This document shows positions 1 to 9,075 of a stretch of 36,893 nt of DNA, in pieces. A model generated the notes under the pieces. The model was not told the DNA's origin and made no database searches. It saw only the letters and a program-made list of their open reading frames with translations. This DNA is from Caulobacter sp. AP07 (GTDB lineage: Bacteria > Pseudomonadota > Alphaproteobacteria > Caulobacterales > Caulobacteraceae): contig NZ_AKKF01000019.1 in NCBI RefSeq assembly GCF_000281955.1, positions 1 through 36,893 on the forward strand, given 5' to 3'. Within the stretch, counting starts at the first letter, position 1; each line of letters opens with the position of its first letter. A program made the translations under genes and the position numbers.

Positions 1-2360
1 CCGCCGCCGATATGGCCGTCGAAGACGATGGGATCGGCGCCCTGGAACGGGGTCACCACATAGCTGTCGAGGTAGGTGGTGTTCCAGTCGAGGCTGGCGC
101 GCAGGTCGCGGATGTCGAAGTCGTAGCGAACCCCGACGTCAACGCCCCGCATCTTCTCCAGGCCGGCGTTGGTCGGCTGGGCGGAAAGATAGGTGACCTC
201 GCCGGTCAGCGGGCTGCGGGTGAAGTTGGAAGCGCCGCAGAACGGGTGGGCCAGGTTGGGCGTCGCGTAGCAGACCGCCAGCTTGGTCGAGCCGGGGATC
301 GAGCGGATGGCGTCCTTGATCTCGATATCGAAGTAATCGACGGTCACCGACAGGCCCGGAACGATCGGCGGCTGGATCACCGCCCCGAGCGTCAGGGTCT
401 TGGCGGTTTCCGGTTGCAGGTTCTGGTTGCCGCCGACGGTGGTCAGCACCGTATTGCCCAACTGGACATAGTTGGCCGGCACACCGGTGGCCTGGCAGTT
501 GGCGATCAGGGTGGCGTTGCCGCTGCTGGCGTAGCGGCTGCACGGATCGGTCGTCGTCAGATTGCCCTCGGCGACGCCGCCGAACAGTTCGGGCACGCTG
601 GGGATACGGAAGCCCGTGCCGTAGGTGGCGCGCAGGCGAAGGCTTGGAACCACCGCCCAGTTGAGGCCGAGCTTGTAGGTCTCGTTCGAGCCGAACAGGT
701 TGTAGTCCGAGTAGCGGACCGCCGCGTCGAGCTCCAGGCTCTGGACCATCGGCAGGTTGGCCAGCAGCGGCGCCGAAAGCTCCAGATAGGCCTCCTTGGC
801 GGTCACCGAGCCGGAGATCGGATCTTGCTGGTTGGTGTTGGCGACCCCAAGCACCGTCAGGGCGTCCGGATCGCGCCAACCCTTCTCGTCGCGATAGACG
901 ACGCCGGCGGCCACCGCCAGACGGCCGGCCGGCAGGCTCAGCAGCGTGCCGGTGACGTCGGCGGTGACGCTCTTCTGCTCATTGCCGCCGGTGTCGCGGG
1001 AATTGAACAGAATGTACTTCAGGGCCTCGGGCGTCAGGTCGCCATAGCCGAGATAATCGGCGCACGGGATCGCCGCGCCGGGGGTGGTGCTGCAAACGCC
1101 GGTGTTGATCGAATTTCGCACGTGTTCGAGATTGGCGACGTTGCTCGTCGCGTCGATCCCGGTGTTGCGCCCCCAGTTGGCCGCCGCCTCCCAGGTCCAG
1201 TCCCCCGTCAGCGCGCCACGCGCCCCGCCGACGAAGCGGTAGGTGTCGGTCTCCTGCGAGAAGATCCGCGGGCCGGGCTCGGCCAGGCGGCGCTGCAGCA
1301 GGGTGATGTTCTGCCCCGTGGGATTGGTCGGGTTGCTGGCCGAAATCGCCAGGTTGCGCAGCGTGCCCGGCGTGGCGAGTTGGTGGCTTTCCCGGTGGGT
1401 GAAGAACAGCTCGCCAAACAGGGTGACGGTGTCGGTCAGCTTGTAGTCGGCCAGGAAGGCGGTGCTGATCCGCTCGATCGGGCTGACGGCGTTGAGGAAC
1501 GGGTTGGAGTTGAAGTTGTGCTTGGCGGCGCTGTAGGGCTCGTAGAAATTGCCGTTGCCGCCAGGAGTCTGGTTGAAATTGATCTGCTGGCCGCCCGGCA
1601 GCACGGCACGGCCGCCGATCGTCGAGGCGCTGGAGATGCAGATCAGCTGGCCACCGACCTCGCCCAGGCCGCAGGGCGCCCGGCTGGCCAGGTTGACCGC
1701 CTCGGTCTTCTGGTAGGTCAACCCCGCCGTCACCCCGCCGCGCGCGTTGCGCATCCCCCAAAGCACGTCGACGGTATAGTCCTGACCGTCGCCTTCGTCG
1801 GTCACGCCGTACTTGCCCGACAGCTTCAGGCCCTCGAAGCTGTTCTGGGTGATGATGTTGACGACGCCGGCCACGGCGTCGGCGCCGTAGATCGCCGAGG
1901 CGCCGTCCTTGAGCACGTCGATGCGGCTGATGATCGCCGTCGGGATCATGTTGAGGTCGGGCGCGCTATTGGCCCCGGTGCCGCCGTTCACCACCCGGCG
2001 ACCGTTGATCAGCGTCAGAGTGCGGTTGATGCCCAGGCCGCGCAGGTTGACCTGGGCGGTGCCGTAGCCGTTGCCGGTCCAATAGGCGTTACCTTGGTTG
2101 CCCGCGGCGCCGGCCGAGGCCGGCAGGCGCTGCAGCAACGACTCGACATTGGTCAGGCCCGTCCGCTCGATCTGCTCCTGGGAAATGACGGTGGCTGGGC
2201 CCACGCCGGTGATGTCGGCGCGCTTGATCCGGCTGCCCGTGACGATCACCTCGTCCACGGTGGCCGCCTCGACGGCCTGCGCGAAGGCTTGTCCGGCGCC
2301 GACCAGCGTCGCCATCGCGGCGACGCTCGCCAATAGAGTTCGTTTGTCGATCAGTTTCAT
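1..2360 (-). CDS. TonB-dependent outer-membrane receptor, 3' part cut off by window edge
   Basis: The minus-strand frame is open from an ATG at 2360 to base 1, about 786 codons, with no stop, so the C-terminal end of the barrel lies outside the window. The N-terminus is a typical signal peptide (MKLIDKRTLLASVAAMA..., cleavage near AFA-QA, about residue 28). A plug domain follows: TVDEVIVTGSRIKRADITG, then LRGLG, LINGRRV, and IDVLKDGASAIYGADAVAGV at about residues 140-165. The remainder reads as beta-barrel strands rich in aromatic residues and Asn. Such receptors import siderophores, cobalamin or glycans using TonB energy; the substrate cannot be read from the sequence. A purine-rich ribosome site (GAGGGG) precedes the ATG. 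No LacI-type operator of the kind found in the right half is present upstream, so it is probably not part of that regulon. The family call is firm, the ligand unknown. Confidence 0.93.
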   Translation of the reverse strand, partial: MKLIDKRTLLASVAAMATLVGAGQAFAQAVEAATVDEVIVTGSRIKRADITGVGPATVISQEQIERTGLTNVESLLQRLPASAGAAGNQGNAYWTGNGYGTAQVNLRGLGINRTLTLINGRRVVNGGTGANSAPDLNMIPTAIISRIDVLKDGASAIYGADAVAGVVNIITQNSFEGLKLSGKYGVTDEGDGQDYTVDVLWGMRNARGGVTAGLTYQKTEAVNLASRAPCGLGEVGGQLICISSASTIGGRAVLPGGQQINFNQTPGGNGNFYEPYSAAKHNFNSNPFLNAVSPIERISTAFLADYKLTDTVTLFGELFFTHRESHQLATPGTLRNLAISASNPTNPTGQNITLLQRRLAEPGPRIFSQETDTYRFVGGARGALTGDWTWEAAANWGRNTGIDATSNVANLEHVRNSINTGVCSTTPGAAIPCADYLGYGDLTPEALKYILFNSRDTGGNEQKSVTADVTGTLLSLPAGRLAVAAGVVYRDEKGWRDPDALTVLGVANTNQQDPISGSVTAKEAYLELSAPLLANLPMVQSLELDAAVRYSDYNLFGSNETYKLGLNWAVVPSLRLRATYGTGFRIPSVPELFGGVAEGNLTTTDPCSRYASSGNATLIANCQATGVPANYVQLGNTVLTTVGGNQNLQPETAKTLTLGAVIQPPIVPGLSVTVDYFDIEIKDAIRSIPGSTKLAVCYATPNLAHPFCGASNFTRSPLTGEVTYLSAQPTNAGLEKMRGVDVGVRYDFDIRDLRASLDWNTTYLDSYVVTPFQGADPIVFDGHIGG

Positions 2361-2914
2361 GGCGATCCCCTCACCTCATGGCCCGTCCGCCGTCCCCTTG
2401 GCGGTCACGTCGGGCGAGGTTCCGGGTTCGTCCGGGATCAAGTCAATCTATGTATATACATTTGAGGAGGTCGAAACGGGGTTCGCAATTGCCACCACTC
2501 ACCACCTCGCACGAGATCGTCGGCAAAAACCCCAAAACCACGCAATATTTTACCTCATTTCTCAACATTTTCTACAACAACATGACTATTTTGCAATAAA
2601 TCACAATCCACACCCCCAGAACACAAATGTGCTGAAATTGTCACGGAATATCACCCATTGATTACCGGGCAATCATCCCACCATATTCCACACTATACCA
2701 CCATTGTAAGGTTCATGATTACCTATCATCGAATTAATGGTGCCACTCAACTCGCCAATACGGGACGATAAACTTTCCAATCATGGCAATGTTGAAAATT
2801 ACTTTTACGGGACGGTAAGGTCTCGGCGCCAGACTGCCTCCATCCTGAGCCCGCGAGAACCTGGGCGTTCTGGCCAAACCCAGGTTTCCGGTCGTTCGGA
2901 TCCAGGAGGTCGCG
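2361..2914. promoter_or_regulatory. AT-rich divergent intergenic region
   Basis: This 554 bp gap separates the divergent TonB receptor (minus) and acetyltransferase (plus). From about 2500 to 2830 it is far more AT-rich than its surroundings, and from about 2500 to 2720 the plus strand is strikingly poor in G. Visible elements are a 10 bp palindrome TGTATATACA at 2451-2460, and two direct copies of CCACCAT at 2678-2684 and 2698-2704, exactly 20 bp (about two helical turns) apart. No convincing gene is encoded. Promoters for both flanking genes are expected here, but I could not fix a -35/-10 pair with confidence. Confidence 0.5.
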
Positions 2915-4060
2915 ATGCTTGAGGTCCAAACCATTCATCCAGGCATGCTGGGCCGTCAGGACGTCGAGACCTGGCGCGCCATGGCCGCGGCGCGGCCCGA
3001 GTTTCGCAGCCCTCTGCTTGGCCCGGATTTCGCCCAGGCGGTCGGAGCCCTTCGGCCGGACGCGCGGGTGGCGGTGTTTCGGCGCGAGGGCCGCGTGCTG
3101 GGCTACCTGCCCTACCACCGCCGGGCGTACGGCCAGGCCTGGCCGATCGGCGCGCCGCTGTCGGACTATCACGCCCTGGTCGGCGTCGCCGACGCCAGGC
3201 TCGACGGCCGTGACGCCCTCGCCGCCACCGGATTGTCGGCGTTCCGCTTCGGCGGCCTGGTCGATCCATTCGGGGTGTTCGCCCCCGGCGCGGATCAAAT
3301 CAGCCACGTGATCACGCCGGACGACGGTCCCGAGGCCTATCTGGAACAGGTCCGGGCGGCCAATCCCAAGAAGATCAAGAACTATCGCCGGCTAGGCGCC
3401 AAGCTGGAGCGTGAACGCGGCCCCGTGCGCCTCGTCGCCGACGACCGGTCGCGCGCGGCCTTCGACCAGTTGATCGACTGGAAGCGCGAGCAGCTCAGGC
3501 GCACCGGAACCCACGACTTCCTGGGCGCTACCTGGTCGCGCGACCTGGTGACCCGGCTATTCGACGGTCAGCAGGGCGAGCTCCGCGGCCTGATGATCTG
3601 CCTCTATGCCGGCCAGACCCTGGTGGCGGGACATTTTGGTGTACGCCAGGGTGAGGTCTTTCACCCTTGGATCGCCTCCACCCACCCAGACTACGGGCCG
3701 TGGTCGCCGGGGCATCAGTTCTTCCCCCGGGCGATCGCGGCCATGCCCGCCCTGGGCCTGACGACCTACGACCTGGGCTGCGGTCACGATCACTACAAGC
3801 GCGCCTACGCCTTGCGGACCCGTATCGTGACCTCGGGCCTGGCGACGGCCGGCAGCTTTGCCGGCGGCGTCGCTCGCTCCATCGACGCCGCCTGGCTGCT
3901 GGCCGGCGCCGAGGGGCCCGGACCGGTCGGCCGTTTGCGGCGACGGATGGACACCATCGCCAGGGTCGACCTGACCCTGACAGGCCGCCTGCGGGGCCTG
4001 GCGTTCGCCGTGGCCAGCCAGGGCCGCCGGCGCGCCGCCCCCGATCACGAGCCTTCCTGA
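2915..4060 (+). CDS. GNAT-family acetyltransferase, BioF2-like (CelD/FemAB-type)
   Basis: This is a 381-residue soluble protein without a signal peptide. The start at 2915 is supported by a perfect AGGAGG at 2904-2909. The central block, with a Lys-rich ANPKKIKNYRRLGAKLERE stretch (about residues 147-167), then IDWKREQLRRTGTHDFL and the later HPWIASTHPDYGPWSPGHQF and YDLGCGHDHYKRAYA segments, is characteristic of the BioF2-like acetyltransferase domain found in exopolysaccharide and cellulose clusters. Proteins of this type acylate sugars or lipid-linked sugar intermediates in the cytoplasm; HfsK, which modifies Caulobacter holdfast, is a relative in the broad sense, but I cannot establish orthology. 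The copper gene copA starts 144 bp downstream on the same strand, with no evident functional link. Family assignment is good, substrate unknown. Confidence 0.8.
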   Translation: MLEVQTIHPGMLGRQDVETWRAMAAARPEFRSPLLGPDFAQAVGALRPDARVAVFRREGRVLGYLPYHRRAYGQAWPIGAPLSDYHALVGVADARLDGRDALAATGLSAFRFGGLVDPFGVFAPGADQISHVITPDDGPEAYLEQVRAANPKKIKNYRRLGAKLERERGPVRLVADDRSRAAFDQLIDWKREQLRRTGTHDFLGATWSRDLVTRLFDGQQGELRGLMICLYAGQTLVAGHFGVRQGEVFHPWIASTHPDYGPWSPGHQFFPRAIAAMPALGLTTYDLGCGHDHYKRAYALRTRIVTSGLATAGSFAGGVARSIDAAWLLAGAEGPGPVGRLRRRMDTIARVDLTLTGRLRGLAFAVASQGRRRAAPDHEPS

Positions 4061-4203
4061 ACCTGGCGGATCGGCGCTCCTACTTTGGAACGCGACCACC
4101 AAACGCCGGAAACGGTGAGGGTTCGCCCCGCCCCCGGACGTATTGGCAGGACGGGGTCGCGTTGGACGAGATTCCGGTCGCCCGTTGCGTAGGATTTTTG
4201 ACG

Positions 4204-6024
4204 ATGAAGTTTGATCGCCGGCAGTTGTTGCGAGGCGCCGCCGTGATGGGCGCGGGCCTCGCGACCGGAGCTCTCCTCCCGAGTTGGGCGCAGAGCGCGA
4301 CGCCGGGCCTGGCCTCGACCCTGCCCACGGTGTCGGGCCAGGACATCAAGCTGACCATCGGCCACACGCCGGTGACGATCGACGGCAAGACCAGCCACGC
4401 GGTGACCATCAACGGGATGACACCCGGCCCCCTGATCCGTCTGAAGGAAGGCCAGACGGTCCGGCTCTCGGTGACCAACACCCTGGACGAGGAGACCTCG
4501 ATCCACTGGCACGGTCTGCTGGTGCCCTTCCAGATGGACGGCGTTCCAGGCGTCAGCTTCCCCGGCATTCCGCCGGGCGAAACCTTCGTCTACGAGTTCC
4601 CGATCAAGCAGTCGGGCACCTACTGGTATCACAGCCACTCGGGCCTGCAGGAGGCCGAGGGGCACTACGGCCCCATCGTCATCGAGCCGGCGGACCCCGA
4701 TCCGATCGGCCATGACCGCGAGCACGTGATCGTGCTCTCCGACTTCAGCTTCATGCACCCCCACCGGATCTTCAAGCGCATGAAGCAGCAGGCCGGGGTG
4801 TTCAACTACGACAAGCAGACCCTCTCCAGCCTGCTGGCCGGCAAGGAGCAGACGCTCCAGGAGCGGATGGAGTGGGGCAAGATGCGCATGGACCCCACCG
4901 ACATCTCCGACGTCACCGGCGCGGTGATGACCTTCCTGGTCAACGGCCATGGTCCGGCCGACAACTGGACCGGCCTGTTCACCCCCGGGGAGCGGGTGAG
5001 GCTGCGGTTCATCAACGCCGCCGCCCAGATGATGTTCAACGTTCGCATTCCCGGCCTGAAGATGACCGTCGTGGCCGCCGACGGGCAGCCGGTGCGCCCT
5101 GTCGAGGTAGACGAGTTCCAGATCGGCAACGCCGAGACCTACGACATCATCGTCCAGCCGACGCAGGACCAGGCCTTCACGCTGGTGGCCGAGGCCGTCG
5201 ATCGGTCGGGCATGGCGCGCGCCACCCTGGCCCCGCGCGCGGGCATGACCGCGCCGGTCCCCGCGCTACGCGAGCGTCCGCTGGCCACCATGAAGGACAT
5301 GGGCATGGACATGAGCGCCATGCATGGCATGGGCGGCGCCCCGGACGCCATGGCGGGCATGGACCACGCCGCCATGGGTCATGACATGGCGGTGATGGCC
5401 GCAGCGCCCGGCATGGCCGCGCCCAAGCCGCGCGGCTCCGACATCATGGGCGACATGGGCGGCATGAAGATGTCGATGCGCGACCCGCTGAACGCTCCGC
5501 AGATCAAGCTTGGGCCCGGCGTGCAGACCATCACGCCGATGCCGATCGACCGTACCGGGGAGCCTGGCCAAGGCCTGGAAAGCGTCGGCCACAGGGTGCT
5601 GGTCTACAAGGACCTGCTGGCCGTCACGCCCAACCCCGACACCCGCGCCCCGACCCGCGCCCTGGAAATCCGGCTAACCGGCAACATGGAGCGCTTCATG
5701 TGGGGGTTCGACGGCCAAAAGTTCAGCGACGCCACCCAGCCCTACGCCTTCAAAAAGGGCGAGCGGGTGCGGGTCACCCTGGTGAACGACACCATGATGG
5801 CCCATCCGATCCATCTGCACGGCCACTTCTTCGAGCTGACCCATGCGCCGATCGGCTACGGCCCGCGAAAACACACGGTGATCGTGCTGCCCGGAGGCAA
5901 GGTGTCCTGGGACTTCACGGCCGACCCTGGCGACTGGGCCTTCCACTGCCACATGCTCTACCACATGCACGGCGGCATGTTTCAGGTGTTCAGCGTGCGA
6001 CCCCTCGATGGAGCCGCGGCATGA
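4204..6024 (+). CDS. copA: Periplasmic multicopper oxidase CopA (PcoA family)
   Basis: This 606-residue protein oxidises Cu(I) to the less toxic Cu(II) in the periplasm. It begins with a twin-arginine signal (DRRQLLRG, residues 4-11, then a hydrophobic stretch ending SWAQS), so it is exported folded with its copper. All copper-ligand motifs are visible: HWHG at 101-104, HSH at 143-145, HPIHLHGH at 534-541 and HCHMLYH at 581-587, giving type 1, 2 and 3 centres. A Met/His-rich insertion at about 363-424 (repeated MGxM and MxxM) is the copper-binding segment typical of CopA/PcoA. The frame is open far upstream to 3667, but that stretch overlaps the preceding gene, and the Tat signal fixes the start at 4204. 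The stop overlaps the copB start (ATGA at 6021-6024), so the two are translationally coupled. Confidence 0.96.
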   Translation: MKFDRRQLLRGAAVMGAGLATGALLPSWAQSATPGLASTLPTVSGQDIKLTIGHTPVTIDGKTSHAVTINGMTPGPLIRLKEGQTVRLSVTNTLDEETSIHWHGLLVPFQMDGVPGVSFPGIPPGETFVYEFPIKQSGTYWYHSHSGLQEAEGHYGPIVIEPADPDPIGHDREHVIVLSDFSFMHPHRIFKRMKQQAGVFNYDKQTLSSLLAGKEQTLQERMEWGKMRMDPTDISDVTGAVMTFLVNGHGPADNWTGLFTPGERVRLRFINAAAQMMFNVRIPGLKMTVVAADGQPVRPVEVDEFQIGNAETYDIIVQPTQDQAFTLVAEAVDRSGMARATLAPRAGMTAPVPALRERPLATMKDMGMDMSAMHGMGGAPDAMAGMDHAAMGHDMAVMAAAPGMAAPKPRGSDIMGDMGGMKMSMRDPLNAPQIKLGPGVQTITPMPIDRTGEPGQGLESVGHRVLVYKDLLAVTPNPDTRAPTRALEIRLTGNMERFMWGFDGQKFSDATQPYAFKKGERVRVTLVNDTMMAHPIHLHGHFFELTHAPIGYGPRKHTVIVLPGGKVSWDFTADPGDWAFHCHMLYHMHGGMFQVFSVRPLDGAAA

Positions 6025-7055
6025 GCCGGCTCACCCTGATGGGACTGTTGCCGCTGATCCTGGCCGGGCCGGTCGCCGCCCAGACCATGGATCATTCTTC
6101 GATGCCGGGCATGACCCTGCCCGCGGCGCCGACCGAGGAAACCGCCCAGCCCAGGGCCGCGGGTCACCAGCATCATGACATGCCCCCCGTCTCGGCGGCG
6201 GCGCGGCCGGCCACGCCCGCGACCGGCGACGCCGATCCGCACGCCGGCCATGACATGTCTAGCATGGACATGAGCGCGCCCGCCGAGGCCGGCCCGACCA
6301 TCGGAGACCTGGAGGTCCCTCCGGGGTCGCCGCCGCCTCCGCCTGGCGAACATGCCGCCGACCAGGTGTTCCCGCCAGCCAGGATGGCCGCCGCGCGAGC
6401 CCAGTTGCGACGCGAGCACGGCGGCGCGAGCAGTTCCATGGTCATGGCCAACATCGCCGAATGGGCGCCCCGATCCGGCAAGGACAGCTATCGCTGGGAA
6501 GGCGAGGCCTGGTTCGGCGGCGACATCCACCGCCTGGTGCTCAAGTCCGAAGGCGAAGGCGCCGTCGGTGGCGACGTCGATCACGCTGAACTCCAGGCCC
6601 TCTATTCCCGCGCGATCGGTCCCTATTTCAATCTGCAGGCCGGGGTGCGGCATGACTTCCAGCCCCGCCCTGCCCGCACCTATGCGACCCTCGGGTTCGA
6701 GGGGCTGGCGCCCTACTGGTTCGAGGTGAGCGGCGCGGCCTTCCTGTCCGACAAGGGCGACCTGTCGGGGCGGCTGGAAGGGTCCTACGACCAGCGCATC
6801 ACCCAGCGTCTGATCCTGCAGCCGCGCGCCGAACTCAACCTCGCCGCGTCGAACGATGCGTCGACCGGCGTGGGATCTGGCCTGTCGAACGTCGAGCTGG
6901 GCCTGCGGCTTCGCTACGAGATCCGCCGTGAGTTCGCCCCCTATGTCGGCGTCACCCATGAGCGCAAGTTCGGCAAGACCGCCGACTACGCCCGCGCCGC
7001 CGGCGAAGGTGTCGAGGACACCCGCCTGGTGCTCGGCGTTCGCGCCTGGTTCTGA
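6021..7055 (+). CDS. copB: Outer-membrane copper resistance protein CopB
   Basis: This is a 344-residue protein with an N-terminal signal peptide (MSRLTLMGLLPLILAGPVAA). A Met/His/Pro-rich segment of about 110 residues follows, with several MDHS, MPGM, HAGHDM and MDMS clusters likely to bind copper. From about residue 130 the sequence becomes an alternating beta-barrel pattern (YRWEGEAWFGGDIHRLVLKS, YFNLQAGVRHDFQP...) and ends in an aromatic residue (VLGVRAWF), as expected for an outer-membrane barrel. This is the standard CopB/PcoB layout. Its start overlaps the copA stop by four bases, and copA-copB pairing is nearly universal in the family. It is thought to sequester or pass copper at the outer membrane, though its exact mechanism is not settled. 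Confidence 0.95.
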   Translation: MSRLTLMGLLPLILAGPVAAQTMDHSSMPGMTLPAAPTEETAQPRAAGHQHHDMPPVSAAARPATPATGDADPHAGHDMSSMDMSAPAEAGPTIGDLEVPPGSPPPPPGEHAADQVFPPARMAAARAQLRREHGGASSSMVMANIAEWAPRSGKDSYRWEGEAWFGGDIHRLVLKSEGEGAVGGDVDHAELQALYSRAIGPYFNLQAGVRHDFQPRPARTYATLGFEGLAPYWFEVSGAAFLSDKGDLSGRLEGSYDQRITQRLILQPRAELNLAASNDASTGVGSGLSNVELGLRLRYEIRREFAPYVGVTHERKFGKTADYARAAGEGVEDTRLVLGVRAWF

Positions 7056-7089
7056 CCAAGGCCGCCGCGCGCGGCAGGAGATCTTGAGA

Positions 7090-7599
7090 ATGAGCCACTC
7101 GCGTTCCGCAGTCCCACCTGGGACCCGCTCGACCCGTTCCGTCTCCCGCGCGCGCCGCGCCCTGCTGCTGGGAGCCGGCGCCGCGACCCTGCTGGCGGCC
7201 TGCGCCCAGGGCGCCGAGCCCTTGACCATCCAGGTCTACAAGACCCCGACCTGCGGCTGCTGCACCCAATGGGTCGAGGCTCTGAAGGCGGCCGGCCTCA
7301 GGCCGTCGATCAGCGAACTCGACGACCTGACCCCGGTGCGCGCCACCTATGGCGTCGCCGACGCCCTGTCCTCGTGCCACACCGCCCGGATCGGCGGCTA
7401 CGTGATCGAGGGCCACGTGCCACCGGCCGATATCCTGCGTCTGCTGCGGGAACGCCCCAAGGCGCTGGGCCTGGCGGTTCCCGGCATGCCGATCGGCTCG
7501 CCCGGCATGGAAATGCCTGGGGCCGGCGTCGAGCCCTACGCCACCCTGCTGCTGCTCGACGCCAAGGGCGCGACCCGGGTTTTCGCCCGTCACGGCTGA
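7090..7599 (+). CDS. DUF411 family periplasmic metal-binding protein
   Basis: This is a 169-residue protein preceded by AGGAG at 7076-7080. The N-terminus carries a basic stretch, a hydrophobic segment and a lipobox-like LLAAC ending at Cys38, so it is probably a lipoprotein or otherwise exported. The DUF411 domain starts at about residue 45 (ITIQVYKTPTCGCC-like) with the CGCC motif at Cys55-Cys58, then SSCHTARIGGYVIEGHVPP and FARHG at the end. DUF411 proteins accompany copper and mercury resistance genes and are presumed metal binders; no enzymatic activity is established. It lies 34 bp after copB and continues the same operon. Confidence 0.9.
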   Translation: MSHSRSAVPPGTRSTRSVSRARRALLLGAGAATLLAACAQGAEPLTIQVYKTPTCGCCTQWVEALKAAGLRPSISELDDLTPVRATYGVADALSSCHTARIGGYVIEGHVPPADILRLLRERPKALGLAVPGMPIGSPGMEMPGAGVEPYATLLLLDAKGATRVFARHG

Positions 7600-7699
7600 C
7601 GCCCGCCGAAGCGGGTTCTTCGTTTCACCGCGAGGGACCAGGCCCTTGCCGCGCGTATGATCTGCGAGCGACCGGGGCGTCGCACCTTGGAGACATCCG

Positions 7700-8068
7700 A
7701 TGACCACCAAGACCACCTCGACCCTCCTGGCGACGATCGCCGCCGGCGGCCTGATGCTGGCCGCCTCCCAGGCCGCCGCCCACGCCAAGCTGGTGAGCGC
7801 CAATCCCGCGCCCGACGCCACGGTCGCCGCCCCCAGGGCGATCAGCCTGAAGTTCAGCGAGAAGCTCGAACCAAAGTTCTCCGGTTTCGAGATCGCCAAG
7901 GCCTCCGGCGGCTCCGTGCCGGTCAAGACCACGATCGCCAAGGGCGGGACGGTCATCGACGGAGCCCTGGCCGCGCCGCTCGCGCCCGGCGCCTACACGG
8001 TCCGCTGGCACGCGGTCACCGCCGACGCCCACCGCATGAACGGCGTCTACAACTTCACGGTCCGCTAG
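7700..8068 (+). CDS. copC: Periplasmic copper-binding protein CopC
   Basis: This is a 122-residue protein with a signal peptide cleaved after ...QAAA, which makes His28 the first mature residue (HAKLVSANP). CopC proteins bind Cu(II) through that N-terminal His together with a C-terminal Asp-x-His, and here Asp109 and His111 (TADAHRMNG) supply it. The body is a short beta-sandwich pattern (LKFSEKLEPKFSGFEI, APGAYTVRWHAVTADAH). The start is set by GGAG at 7689-7692. The gene ends four bases before copD; CopC is thought to hand copper to CopD, or to carry it in the periplasm. The Met-rich Cu(I) site of some Pseudomonas CopC proteins is not present, so this is the Cu(II)-only type. Confidence 0.95.
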   Translation: MTTKTTSTLLATIAAGGLMLAASQAAAHAKLVSANPAPDATVAAPRAISLKFSEKLEPKFSGFEIAKASGGSVPVKTTIAKGGTVIDGALAAPLAPGAYTVRWHAVTADAHRMNGVYNFTVR

Positions 8069-8072
8069 GGCG

Positions 8073-9002
8073 ATGACCGAGCTGCTCGTCGTCCTGGCGC
8101 GCCTCGTCCAATATGCCGGAGCGGCGACGCTGTTTGGCGCGCCGCTGTTCTACCTCTACGGCCTGCCCGCCGACGGCCCCGGCGCGGCGCGGTCCAGCGC
8201 CGGGACCAGGAGGCTGGTCGCGATCGCCGCGCTGTTGACGGCGATCGGCTGCGGCCTCGCGCTGCTGGCGCAGACGGCGATGATGACCGGCGCGCTCGCC
8301 GACGCCCTCGACCTGCAGGCCCTGACGATGGTGGCGACCGGCACCCAGTTCGGCGCCTCGGTCCTCAGCCGGGCGACCGCCAGCCTGGTGGCCTTGGCCC
8401 TGGCCGCGATCCTGCGCCCCTCGACCAGTCTCTGGCGCGCCGCCGCCGCGCTGGGCGCGGTGACCCTGGCCAGCTTCGCCTGGAGCGGGCATGGCGCCGA
8501 CGGCGAAGGCCCGGCCGGGCTGTTCAGGCTGGTCGCCGACATCGTCCACCTTCTGGCCGCCGGGGTCTGGCTCGGAGCGCTGGCCGCCCTGCTCCTTCTG
8601 GTGCTGGGCGCGCGCCAGGCCGAGGCCGCCTGCGTCCGCGCGCTCCATCGGGCGCTGGAGGGATTCTCCGGCGTCGGCTCCCTGGTCGTGGCGACGCTCG
8701 TCCTGACCGGCCTGGTCAACAGCTGGTTCCTGGTCGGGCCGGACCACGTCATGGCGGCGGTCTCGACCGCCTGGGGCGTCGTGCTCCTGGCCAAGCTCTG
8801 CGTCTTCGCACTGATGCTGGGCCTGGCGGCGCTCAACCGCTTCATGCTGACGCCCCGGCTGAAGCAGGCGCTGGCCGACCTCGATCCCGCTTCGGCCCTG
8901 GCGGCCCTGAAGCGAAGCCTCGCCGTGGAATCGGCCGCCGGTCTCTCGGTCGTGGTCCTGGTCAGCTGGCTGGGGACGCTGGCCCCGCCGGCGGCGCTCT
9001 GA
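8073..9002 (+). CDS. copD: Inner-membrane copper transport protein CopD
   Basis: This is a 309-residue, highly hydrophobic protein with about eight transmembrane stretches (LVVLARLVQYAGAATLFGAPL at the N-terminus, then LVAIAALLTAIGCGLALLA, TASLVALALAAIL, VHLLAAGVWLGALAALLLLVL, SLVVATLVLTGLVNSWFLVG and others). The motif IVHLLAAGVWLGAL and the later STAWGVVLLAKLCVFALMLGLAALNRF are typical of the CopD domain (PF05425). The partner CopC lies four bases upstream; together they are proposed to move copper across the inner membrane, although direction of transport varies between reports. No truncation is visible. Confidence 0.93.
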   Translation: MTELLVVLARLVQYAGAATLFGAPLFYLYGLPADGPGAARSSAGTRRLVAIAALLTAIGCGLALLAQTAMMTGALADALDLQALTMVATGTQFGASVLSRATASLVALALAAILRPSTSLWRAAAALGAVTLASFAWSGHGADGEGPAGLFRLVADIVHLLAAGVWLGALAALLLLVLGARQAEAACVRALHRALEGFSGVGSLVVATLVLTGLVNSWFLVGPDHVMAAVSTAWGVVLLAKLCVFALMLGLAALNRFMLTPRLKQALADLDPASALAALKRSLAVESAAGLSVVVLVSWLGTLAPPAAL

Positions 9003-9075
9003 CCATGGCGAACCGCAAGCCCTTCCGCCATCGACGCCTGATGACGCCCTCCATCGGCGGCGCTATGGTGACGCC

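Noticed and set aside
12..2336. A 774-codon plus-strand ORF opposite the TonB receptor gene
   Set aside because: It is an antisense frame of a well-supported receptor. Its translation is low-complexity Gly/Arg/Val/Asp-rich without domain motifs, as expected from GC-rich third positions.
3667..4203. Upstream extension of the copA frame
   Set aside because: It overlaps the acetyltransferase gene. The Tat signal at 4204 marks the true start.
5290..5475. Tandem-repeat-like ATG-rich stretch
   Set aside because: It is the Met-rich copper-binding insert of CopA, not a DNA repeat element.
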